This document shows positions 1 to 5,980 of a stretch of DNA of 6,873 bases, piece after piece. The translations under genes were made by a program, and so were the position numbers. How positions within the stretch are numbered: the first letter of the stretch is position 1; each line of letters begins with the position of its first letter. The DNA comes from Prevotella sp. UBA4339 (GTDB lineage Bacteria; Bacteroidota; Bacteroidia; Bacteroidales; Bacteroidaceae): assembly GCA_002393725.1 (NCBI GenBank), contig DGTJ01000070.1:1-6873 (forward strand), in the 5' to 3' direction. The notes beneath the pieces are model-generated. The model was not told the origin of the DNA. It searched no databases and was given only the letters and a program-made list of their open reading frames with translations.

Positions 1-281
1 AACGATATAGGCTTCGTCTCACGTAAGTGATATGAAGCAGCTGGTTGGACTTCCGCAGCAGAGTAATTATTATGGGGAAAGATGTCGGTTTTTACATGGT
101 TATTAGAAAGCTGATGACCTCTCGTGTTTGAAAAATCTGACGTATTGCCTCGCTATATAAAATATAAGGTGGATGTCCAGACCTCAAAACTGGTCAAAAA
201 TGATACAAAATATGGTGTTTTCGACATATGAGGACACAATGAATCTGTCCACGAAGACATGCGTTTCGCAGACAGCCTCAG
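1..281. other. Non-coding stretch downstream of the transposase; likely origin-side end of the IS plus left flank
   Basis: No convincing gene lies here. Small hairpins are visible. At 260–270, TGCG and CGCA flank a TTT loop. At 232–250, GGACA pairs with TGTCC across 9 bases. At 177–193, CCAG/CTGG and GACC/GGTC are competing short stems. In IS91-type elements the replication-origin end lies just downstream of the transposase gene and contains small hairpins bound by the HUH enzyme, so this stretch is the expected place for it. Which hairpin, if any, serves cannot be decided from one copy. The first 40 bases form a separate, larger hairpin and may be outside the element. Confidence 0.4.
11..38. 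repeat. Imperfect 12-bp hairpin near the left edge
   Basis: Bases 11–22 pair with 27–38 around a GTAA loop. There are ten Watson-Crick pairs, one G-T wobble (16/33) and one C-T mismatch (18/31). The top of the stem is TCAC/GTGA. No T-run follows on either strand, so it is not a clear intrinsic terminator. It may be the end of an upstream transcript, or a structure related to the element's end. A similar TCAC-4-GTGA tip occurs in the hairpin at 2455–2472 on the other side of the element. Confidence 0.5.
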
Positions 282-1430
282 TCAACGCCCAATGTGCCAG
301 ACAATGGAGGGTGGTGCCCTTGGGGCAGGCTTGATAATCCTCATGATGATGCGCTGACAATTGCAGGCCTCACAGAATCCGATGTTCCATCCCTTCTCAT
401 CACATATTTCAAGGTATGATTTCTTCTTCCTCACTTTCGGTACTGGTGGTATATCCAGTTGCTGCTGTATGCTTCGCAGCTTCTCGCGGTTGCATGGAGA
501 GAGAATGCCGTAGTGACGGATACGGACAAACCTGTCAGGCAGGATGTGCTGGGACAATCGAGTCAGGAAATCGTCAATTCTAATGTTGGAGACTTCGTGC
601 TTCCCACCACTTCTGTAATTCTTGTAATCGAAGGAAATATGCGAGTCAGTGACATCCAGTATCCTGGAATTTGTAATGGCCACACGATAGGCGTAGCGTC
701 CGATGTATTCAAGAACCTGGCCGACTCCCTTTGCGGGAGGCTTTGAATGTACTACCCAGTGTTTCTCTTTACACTGTCTCCTAATTTCCTGGTTGATGAT
801 GACATCTTTCTCTTTGAGTCTCCGTGTAATCAGATGCATAAACCTGCCGTAGAATTTGGCGCTCATGGCAGCAACAGGGAATAGGAAGTTGCTACGTTTA
901 CAACCTTTTAGATGATGCCACACACCATGCTTATCCACTCCACCTCCAGGCACAATACAGTGTATGTGCGGATGGTAGAACAGATTGGATCCCCACGAAT
1001 GGAGGATGGCTGTCATACCGGATGTGAGTCCTCTTTTGGCAGCAAAGGCATCAACAGTAGCCCATGCAGCCTTGAACATACAATCGTAGAACTCCCTCTG
1101 ATGAGCCATCGCAATGGAATGCAGACATGCAGGCACCGTGAATACGACATGGAAGTACTTGACAGGGATAATCTCTTCCCTGCGGAACTCAATCCACTGC
1201 TCACGCTCCTTGTTCTGACACTTGGGACAATGCCGGTCGCGACAGCTGTTATAGCTGATATGCATATCCCCGCACTCTGGACACACCTCCACATGCCCGC
1301 CAAGGGCACTGGTACGGCACTGCGCCATGTGAGCAAAAGCTCTTCTGACAGCAGGTACGACTTGATGCTTAGAAAGGAACTCATCTCCATGACAGCGGAT
1401 GATCTCACCGATGTCGAAGCGCGTCCTCAT
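282..1430 (-). CDS. IS91-family HUH (Y2) transposase
   Basis: The enzyme nicks one DNA strand, stays linked to it through tyrosine, and drives rolling-circle-like transposition. At 382 aa it is full length for the family. The N-terminal zinc-binding part shows C50-x2-C53, C63 and C68-x2-C71. The HUH metal-binding motif is H155-I-H157 within FYHPHIHC, followed by PGGG. The nucleophile region EYIGRYAY has Y242 and Y246 in the Y-x3-Y spacing of Y2 enzymes, plus an extra Y248. A second cysteine cluster (C353, C356, C358) lies near the C-terminus. The ATG at 1428–1430 overlaps the recombinase stop as ATGA, so translation is probably coupled. The family call is firm because all key residues are present; activity is inferred. 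Confidence 0.95.
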   Translation of the reverse strand: MRTRFDIGEIIRCHGDEFLSKHQVVPAVRRAFAHMAQCRTSALGGHVEVCPECGDMHISYNSCRDRHCPKCQNKEREQWIEFRREEIIPVKYFHVVFTVPACLHSIAMAHQREFYDCMFKAAWATVDAFAAKRGLTSGMTAILHSWGSNLFYHPHIHCIVPGGGVDKHGVWHHLKGCKRSNFLFPVAAMSAKFYGRFMHLITRRLKEKDVIINQEIRRQCKEKHWVVHSKPPAKGVGQVLEYIGRYAYRVAITNSRILDVTDSHISFDYKNYRSGGKHEVSNIRIDDFLTRLSQHILPDRFVRIRHYGILSPCNREKLRSIQQQLDIPPVPKVRKKKSYLEICDEKGWNIGFCEACNCQRIIMRIIKPAPRAPPSIVWHIGR

Positions 1431-2323
1431 CGCTTAGGCGGGAATATGGTGTCGATCAGGCGTACATGTCTCATCGGTTCAATGTTAGCAACATGAAGAT
1501 AGATCATGGTAGTCGTTAGGCGTACATGCCCGAGCCGCTTCTGTACATCCAGAAGGCTCTCGCCATTCTCAAGCATATGGCTTGCAGCACTATGGCGGAG
1601 AGTGTGAATCGAGATGGAATGGTCAAGACATGCCTTCGTCAGTGCATTCTTCATGATGACACGGACATATCCAGGTTTGATAGGCTGAGGAGCCACTCCT
1701 TTGCCATGAGATTTGAAGACGAAATCGTCACTGGGATATCTTCTCTTGAAGCATTGCAGCATTTTGAGTTGCTGTTCAGAGATGGGCACGACACGATCCT
1801 TCTTGCCCTTGCCCTGATAGATGAAGACCTGCTGGCGTTCAAAACTGATGTCATGCCATTTGAGGCTGCAGGCCTCGCTTACTCTTAGAGCACAGTCGTA
1901 GATGGTAGAGAGCAAAGCCTTGTCATACAAGTCGCAGAGTCCTATGAGCCGTTTCATCTGTTCCTGAGAGAGCACACGGGGAAGCCTCTTGGGCTTGCGC
2001 ACTCGAGGGAGGACGAGTCCTCCGGGTTCCTTGAGCCCCATGTACTTGTAGTAGTCCTTCAATCCGAACACGGTATGCTTAAAGAAAGACAAGCTGTAGC
2101 AATTCCTGTCCAGGAGCATGGTCAGATAGTCATCGACATCTGCCTGTGTAAAATCGTCAGGAAGCTTCCCCAGATACAATACCGCCTGAGAGATTTTCAG
2201 GCGATAGGAGTAGATCGTACTGTCCGCGTACTGAGCCAAGCGGAGTTTTTTAGTAAACAGCGATATGCGTTCCTCCAATTTGGGAACAGCTTCAATCGCC
2301 TTGTCCAAATATGTATTGGCCAT
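1427..2323 (-). CDS. Tyrosine-type recombinase (phage integrase family) of the IS
   Basis: This is a XerC/D-like site-specific recombinase of 298 aa, the usual length for the family. An N-terminal SAM-like core-binding domain (about 17–98) is followed by the catalytic domain (about 116–290). The catalytic set is complete: R147 (in ALRVSE), K172 (in QGKGKKDR), H240 and R243 (in HTLRHSAASH), H266 (in RLGH) and nucleophile Y275. The ATG at 2323 is the only reasonable start, because the same frame has a TAA a few codons upstream and no other ATG. The stop overlaps the transposase start (ATGA). Its role in an IS91-type element is unproven; it may resolve or integrate circular intermediates, or set site choice. 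It is not a host XerC/D by context, since it is fused operon-like to the transposase. Confidence 0.94.
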   Translation of the reverse strand: MANTYLDKAIEAVPKLEERISLFTKKLRLAQYADSTIYSYRLKISQAVLYLGKLPDDFTQADVDDYLTMLLDRNCYSLSFFKHTVFGLKDYYKYMGLKEPGGLVLPRVRKPKRLPRVLSQEQMKRLIGLCDLYDKALLSTIYDCALRVSEACSLKWHDISFERQQVFIYQGKGKKDRVVPISEQQLKMLQCFKRRYPSDDFVFKSHGKGVAPQPIKPGYVRVIMKNALTKACLDHSISIHTLRHSAASHMLENGESLLDVQKRLGHVRLTTTMIYLHVANIEPMRHVRLIDTIFPPKR

Positions 2324-2333
2324 GGTGTATTGT

Positions 2334-2386
2334 GGTGCAGGGTCTTATGCCGGGATTGTGAAAAGGGTCCGTCTTCTCCCTGCACC
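2334..2386. repeat. Perfect 9-bp inverted repeat in the recombinase leader
   Basis: GGTGCAGGG at 2334–2342 is the exact reverse complement of CCCTGCACC at 2378–2386, with 35 bases between. The copies lie 11 to 63 bases upstream of the recombinase start. In the minus-strand mRNA they could fold into a leader stem. As DNA they could be an operator or part of the element's terminal recognition region. Both roles are inference. Confidence 0.5.
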
Positions 2387-2454
2387 TTTATAAACGAAAA
2401 ATAATAGAGAATAGTATAATATGGGTGGGAAGTTGATGCCGCATGGCTTTAGCT

Positions 2455-2472
2455 TTTTCACCGAAGTGAAAA
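2455..2472. repeat. Perfect 7-bp hairpin with CGAA loop
   Basis: TTTTCAC at 2455–2461 pairs with GTGAAAA at 2466–2472 across a CGAA loop. It ends 31 bases before the aminotransferase start. Read on the minus strand the loop is TTCG, a very stable tetraloop. It could end leftward or rightward read-through, lie in the operon's 5' leader, or belong to the IS end. The sequence does not choose between these. Confidence 0.5.
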
Positions 2473-2503
2473 TTAGTCCAACCGATTATAAAAAGACATA
2501 ATT

Positions 2504-3784
2504 ATGAACATGAAATTGAGGAATATCCCTTTCTCACCGCCAGATATGTCTGACGCTGAGATTGAACAGGTGGCGGATGCGCTGCGTAGTGGATGGATCA
2601 CAACTGGTCCGAAGACGAAGGAGTTTGAGAATCTGATAGCACTGGTGTGCAGCACAAAGAAGGCGGTGTGCCTGAACAGTGCCACAGCAGCGATGGAGAT
2701 GGCTCTGAGACTGATTGACGTAGGACCTGAGGATGAGGTGATAGTACCAGCATACACTTATACTGCCACTGCATCGGTGACACAGCATGTGGGATGCAAG
2801 GTAGTGATGGTGGACTCACAGAAGGACTCTGTAGAGATGGACTATGACAAACTGGCTGAGGCTATCACGGAGCATACGAAGGTGATATGCCCCGTGGACC
2901 TTGGTGGTATCATCTGTGATTTCGACAAGGTGTTTGCGATAGTTGAGAGCAAGAAAGACTTATTCCGTCCGACGAATGCCATCCAGAAAAAGATAGGCAG
3001 GATAATCGTGGCGGCTGACGATGCGCATGCTTTCGGTGCCAAGTGGCATGGGAAGATGGCGGGTGAGATAGCTGACTTCTCGTCGTTCAGCTTCCACGCC
3101 GTGAAGAATCTCACTACGGCTGAAGGCGGTGCTCTGACATGGAACCTGCCATTCGGTAAGGACAAAGTGGAGAGTTCGGAGTTGAGAGACTACAAGCCTA
3201 CAGTTCCTTATATGGACGGGGAGACTTGGGATGAGTTGCTTTATCGCTTGTCGCAGCTTTATTCTCTGCATGGGCAGAACAAGGATGCACTGGCTAAGAC
3301 GCAGCTCGGGGCCTGGGAGTATGACATCATCGGACCGTGGTATAAGTGCAATATGACAGATGTGGTGGCTGGTATCGGACTGGCTCAGCTGAAGCGCTAT
3401 CCAGAGATGCTCTATCGCAGGCGTCAGATCATAGAACGTTACGATGAGGCTCTGAAAGGCTTGCCAGTGGCTGTGCTCAACCATTATGGGGAGGACCATT
3501 CCGGCAGTGGGCATCTGTATATCACAAGGCTGTTGGGGCGTAGTGATGCTGAGCGTCGGGCTGTAATCATAGAAATGGCAAAGCGGGGAATAGCCTGCAA
3601 CGTGCACTACAAGCCGCTGCCAATGATGACAGCATATAAGGCACTGGGATTCGACATTGCTGACTATCCGAATGCTTTCCACTTGTTTGAGAATGAGGTG
3701 ACGCTGCCATTGCATACCCGGTTGACGGACGAGGATGTGGAGTATGTAATCACGAACTTTGTTGATATCATCAAGAACCTCTAA
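2504..3784 (+). CDS. DegT/DnrJ/EryC1-family PLP-dependent sugar aminotransferase (WcfR-like)
   Basis: The family moves an amino group from glutamate to a UDP- or dTDP-4-keto-6-deoxy sugar in the cytoplasm. At 426 aa it is complete. Residues 25–36 carry the typical SGWITTGP segment. N58–T61 (NSAT) is the phosphate-binding turn. D172, in ADDAHAFGA, sits where the cofactor-ring aspartate is expected. K201, in SFHAVKNLTTAEGG, is the Schiff-base lysine. NMTDVVAGIGLAQL (283–296) and HYKPLP (368–373) are family signatures. The ATG at 2504 follows an A-rich leader and an in-frame TAA. Its stop overlaps the next start (TAATG). In B. fragilis PSA the same gene order (wcfR–wcfS) makes and then transfers acetamido-4-amino-6-deoxygalactose, which is the best guess here. 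The exact sugar is not provable from sequence; a PglE- or perosamine-type product is possible. Confidence 0.93.
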   Translation: MNMKLRNIPFSPPDMSDAEIEQVADALRSGWITTGPKTKEFENLIALVCSTKKAVCLNSATAAMEMALRLIDVGPEDEVIVPAYTYTATASVTQHVGCKVVMVDSQKDSVEMDYDKLAEAITEHTKVICPVDLGGIICDFDKVFAIVESKKDLFRPTNAIQKKIGRIIVAADDAHAFGAKWHGKMAGEIADFSSFSFHAVKNLTTAEGGALTWNLPFGKDKVESSELRDYKPTVPYMDGETWDELLYRLSQLYSLHGQNKDALAKTQLGAWEYDIIGPWYKCNMTDVVAGIGLAQLKRYPEMLYRRRQIIERYDEALKGLPVAVLNHYGEDHSGSGHLYITRLLGRSDAERRAVIIEMAKRGIACNVHYKPLPMMTAYKALGFDIADYPNAFHLFENEVTLPLHTRLTDEDVEYVITNFVDIIKNL

Positions 3785-4377
3785 TGAAGAGACTTTTCGA
3801 CATTATAGCGAGCGGACTTGGACTCATTGTGCTGAGTCCGCTCTTTTTGATTCTTGCCATCTGGATAAAGCTGGACAGCAAAGGTCCGGTGTTCTATAGG
3901 CAGGTGAGGGTAGGTTATAAGAATAAGGATTTCCGAATATTCAAGTTCCGATCGATGAGGGTAGGGGCTGACAAGGGGAGTCTGGTGACCATTGGCGGGC
4001 ATGACCCTCGCGTTACTCGCTCTGGATATTTCATCCGTAAGTTCAAGTTTGATGAGCTGCCACAGTTGATAAATGTGTTCGTTGGGGATATGTCGCTGGT
4101 AGGTCCCCGACCGGAGGTGAGGCATTATGTTGACTACTGGACACAGGAGCAGATGCATGTATTGGATGTTCGCCCAGGCATCACTGACCCGGCTTCCATT
4201 AAGTTCAGGAATGAGAATGAACTGATGGAAAAGGCTAAAGACCCAGAGAAATACTACATCGAAGTCATCATGCAGGAGAAGATTAAGTTGTATCTGGAAT
4301 ATGTGGAGAAGCATAGCTTCTTTTACGACTTGGGCTTAATCTTCAAGACATTTTGGGTAATCGTAAAGGAGCGGTAA
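3784..4377 (+). CDS. Initiating sugar transferase, monotopic phosphoglycosyl transferase (WcfS/PglC-like)
   Basis: It transfers a sugar-1-phosphate from a UDP-sugar to undecaprenyl phosphate at the inner face of the membrane, the first committed step of a surface glycan. At 197 aa it is the small PglC-type form (PF02397) without the extra membrane domain of WbaP-type enzymes. Residues 5–30 are hydrophobic, with S18-P19 where the re-entrant helix breaks. KFRSM (54–58), the catalytic D90-E91 pair in DELPQL, LVGPRPE (105–111) and PGIT (131–134) are all present. The start overlaps the aminotransferase stop by one base, so the two are co-translated, as expected if this enzyme uses the amino sugar made upstream. 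The precise substrate is inferred from context only. Confidence 0.95.
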   Translation: MKRLFDIIASGLGLIVLSPLFLILAIWIKLDSKGPVFYRQVRVGYKNKDFRIFKFRSMRVGADKGSLVTIGGHDPRVTRSGYFIRKFKFDELPQLINVFVGDMSLVGPRPEVRHYVDYWTQEQMHVLDVRPGITDPASIKFRNENELMEKAKDPEKYYIEVIMQEKIKLYLEYVEKHSFFYDLGLIFKTFWVIVKER

Positions 4378-4378
4378 T

Positions 4379-4561
4379 ATGGATGTTGTTGAGCGTTTGA
4401 AGTCATTCATAGAAAACGAGACTCGTTCATGTTCTATGGATTTTGGAGCTATCTCGCTAGAATATGTTCACAGAATGTGGGGAGGTACAGTTTCTATCGA
4501 GGACATTAAAGAAGGATTCAAGAAGTTGCAGAAACAAGGAATACCGGTAGTAGTGAAATGA
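4379..4561 (+). CDS. Small hypothetical protein, 60 aa
   Basis: I do not recognise this gene. It begins one base after the sugar transferase stop, so it is very probably a real operon member. The product is soluble and charged, with helices likely at about 2–14 (DVVERLKSFIENE) and 40–53 (IEDIKEGFKKLQK). It has no signal peptide or membrane segment. The helix–turn–helix-like outline could suit a small binding domain, but no motif supports a function. Its TGA overlaps a further ATG (ATGA at 4558–4561). Confidence 0.7.
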   Translation: MDVVERLKSFIENETRSCSMDFGAISLEYVHRMWGGTVSIEDIKEGFKKLQKQGIPVVVK

Positions 4562-4650
4562 AAAACATCTTGAAAGCCATCTGGCAATTCTGTTCGTACT
4601 TGTTTGTTCCGCAGTGGGGGAGCAAGCGAGGTAAGAGGGATGAAGTCTGA
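4558..4650 (+). CDS. Candidate micro-protein, 30 aa, hydrophobic N-terminal half
   Basis: The start overlaps the stop of the 60-codon gene as ATGA and the stop overlaps another ATG as TGATG, which suggests translational coupling. The first part is hydrophobic (ILKAIWQFCSYLFVP, residues 4–18), followed by a basic tail (KRGKR). This is the layout of a small membrane-inserting peptide with a positive-inside end. No homologue is recognised, and a short ORF of this size could be accidental. It may instead be a relay that carries ribosomes to the next gene, or a relic of a longer gene. Confidence 0.4.
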   Translation: MKNILKAIWQFCSYLFVPQWGSKRGKRDEV

Positions 4651-4678
4651 TGGGAGATATAGATAAGGAATAGGATAA

Positions 4679-5869
4679 ATGGCTAAGACTAACAAGGAAC
4701 TGAAACTGAACATGTCGCTTGCAGAATGGCTGTCGCACTATACCAAGGATGAACTGGTGGAGATGGCAGACTTGGTGGGACTGGGTGTGCCGGACAGCGA
4801 CAGTACACGGAAAGATGAGCTGATAGAGGATGTGGAAGAGCATATCCGATACAGTGCAGATGAAGTGCTGGGCATGACGAGTGTGTTTGAACTGGAGTTC
4901 CTGCAGAAGTTGATGCAGCCAGAGAATCGATACGGCATCGTGTCGATAAACTATGATGCCTTACTGCCACTGACGAAGATGGGCGGCATCATCTCATGTC
5001 CGCATCCCTTAGGGAAGGACTATGCCGTATATATGATGCTGGACGAGGTGAAGGAGTTCTTCGAGCCGCATGTGGCCAAGTATATTGCAAGGAAGAAGAA
5101 ACTGGGCTTTGACAGGCTGGAGCAGTTAGCCATGGGTACGCTGAACCTGTTTGGTGGTATGACGGCCAAGACTTTGATAGGCTATATCGAAGGAATTGCT
5201 GACAGGACAGACTTGATGATATGGCGGAACGTGGGAACCTATTTGCTGAACCACACGCTGTTCGGTACAAGGCGTATCTTCCACATCAATCCGAAAGGAG
5301 AGCAGGACTGTTTCTTTGCTACGCCACTGCTGAGGGATGATACGGAGGTAAAGCGGATATTCAACCGCGTGGTATGGGACAAACCGAATAACAGCTATAC
5401 TGCATACGGACAGAAGTGGGTGATGGAATATGGCCGGATGCCTTTCCCCCATATCATGGCTCCATCAATGGACAGGCTTTATGACCTGATGGTGAATAAG
5501 GCAGAGAAACCGATGACGGAACAACAGGAAGCTAACCTGATGCTGACTAAGCTATGGCTGGCGCATGAGACTGGGCAGACGAAGGAACAGGTGGAACTGA
5601 TGACAGACCTCATGTTACAAATAGATGTGAAGGATGCAGAGACCGATGACAGTCAAGTGTCGGATGCTCTTGCCATGACATTCCGTGATTTGCCCATCTG
5701 GCATATGAACGGCAAGACAACGGAAGACTTGTTGAAGCCACTTCCAAAGCCATCAACTCCCAAGCATATTTCGATGGCTCAGCCTCCATCGCATAAACTC
5801 GGACGTAATGACCCATGCTGGTGTGGCAGTGGAAAGAAATATAAGCATTGCCATGGGAAGAACCTATAA
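4679..5869 (+). CDS. SEC-C zinc-motif protein, 396 aa, otherwise uncharacterised
   Basis: The C-terminus (about 375–394, GRNDPCWCGSGKKYKHCHG) is a SEC-C motif, with C380, C382, H390 and C391 as zinc ligands. This is the motif at the end of SecA that binds SecB or ribosomes, and it also occurs on many unrelated proteins. The N-terminal 15–55 (AEWLSHYTKDELVEMADLVG, then KDELIEDVEEHI) resembles a small SAP/Rho-N-like helical fold, which can bind nucleic acid; this is a weak similarity seen by eye. The middle (60–340) matches nothing I know. A Pro/Ser/Lys-rich linker (about 352–372) precedes the zinc motif. No signal or membrane segment is present. The start follows a purine-rich stretch (AAGGAATAGGATAA). 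It is not SecA, which is far longer. Its function is unknown. Confidence 0.85.
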   Translation: MAKTNKELKLNMSLAEWLSHYTKDELVEMADLVGLGVPDSDSTRKDELIEDVEEHIRYSADEVLGMTSVFELEFLQKLMQPENRYGIVSINYDALLPLTKMGGIISCPHPLGKDYAVYMMLDEVKEFFEPHVAKYIARKKKLGFDRLEQLAMGTLNLFGGMTAKTLIGYIEGIADRTDLMIWRNVGTYLLNHTLFGTRRIFHINPKGEQDCFFATPLLRDDTEVKRIFNRVVWDKPNNSYTAYGQKWVMEYGRMPFPHIMAPSMDRLYDLMVNKAEKPMTEQQEANLMLTKLWLAHETGQTKEQVELMTDLMLQIDVKDAETDDSQVSDALAMTFRDLPIWHMNGKTTEDLLKPLPKPSTPKHISMAQPPSHKLGRNDPCWCGSGKKYKHCHGKNL

Positions 5870-5880
5870 ACATGTAAAAT

Positions 5881-5943
5881 ATGGGTAAACCAATCAAACC
5901 GTCCAAGAACCTTGTATATTGCTATGCATGTAAGCAGATATAG
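5881..5943 (+). CDS. Very small ORF, 20 aa, with CxxC; possibly truncated by a frameshift
   Basis: The ATG lies 11 bases after the SEC-C stop. The peptide is MGKPIKPSKNLVYCYACKQI, in which YCYACK looks like half of a zinc ribbon. The stop falls within AGATATAG. If one AT of the ATAT were absent, the frame would continue as ESREDYKLKVEEI and end at 5984, overlapping the next start by ATGA. That tidy end suggests a damaged or mis-sequenced small gene of about 33 codons. A chance ORF remains possible. Confidence 0.3.
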   Translation: MGKPIKPSKNLVYCYACKQI

Positions 5944-5980
5944 AAAGTCGCGAGGATTATAAACTAAAGGTAGAAGAGAT

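Larger units (their letters stand above)
43..2483 (-). mobile_element. IS91-family-like element with tyrosine recombinase and HUH transposase
   Basis: Two minus-strand genes, a tyrosine recombinase and an IS91-type HUH transposase, fill 282–2323 and overlap by ATGA. IS91-family elements move by rolling-circle-like, single-strand transfer and lack classical terminal inverted repeats; some members are known to carry an extra phage-integrase-like gene upstream of the transposase, as here. The coding core is secure but the ends are not. The limits given are a guess based on a 9-bp inverted repeat, GGTTGGACT at 43–51 and AGTCCAACC at 2475–2483, which could arise by chance. The short GAAC/CAAG target words of classical IS91 were not seen next to the left boundary. 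Both genes look intact, so the copy may be active. Confidence 0.72.
2324..2503. other. Divergent intergenic region between the IS genes and the capsule-type operon
   Basis: These 180 bases separate the leftward recombinase from the rightward aminotransferase. They contain the 9-bp inverted repeat at 2334–2386, an AT-rich stretch with TATAAT at 2415–2420, and a hairpin at 2455–2472. I found no match to the Bacteroidota promoter pattern (TTTG about 20 bases before TAnnTTTG) in either direction. The TATAAT lacks a convincing partner box. Promoters for both directions should lie here or, for the operon, upstream of the element, but I cannot place them. Confidence 0.4.

Noticed and set aside
1..30. 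Open frame from the window edge ending in NDIGFVSRK and a TGA
   Set aside because: Nine codons without a stop are common by chance, and the peptide matches no family well enough to call an upstream gene end.
173..334. 53-codon plus-strand ORF crossing the transposase 3' end
   Set aside because: It overlaps the transposase gene antisense and has no coding signature.
459..2404. Several plus-strand open frames across the IS (459–746, 912–1496, 1526–1888, 2075–2404)
   Set aside because: They lie antisense to the well-supported transposase and recombinase genes, have no recognisable motifs, and are shadows of those codons.
2415..2420. Perfect TATAAT as an outward promoter
   Set aside because: There is no matching -35 box, Bacteroidota use a different promoter pattern, and the region is AT-rich enough for this word to occur by chance.
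2473..3715. Minus-strand frames opposite the aminotransferase, including a 251-codon one at 2960–3715
   Set aside because: The plus-strand protein has a full set of family motifs. The antisense products are low-complexity and rich in His, Ser and Cys, with no domain.
3781..4314. 177-codon minus-strand frame opposite the sugar transferase
   Set aside because: It is the mirror of a fully conserved PF02397 protein and shows no motif.
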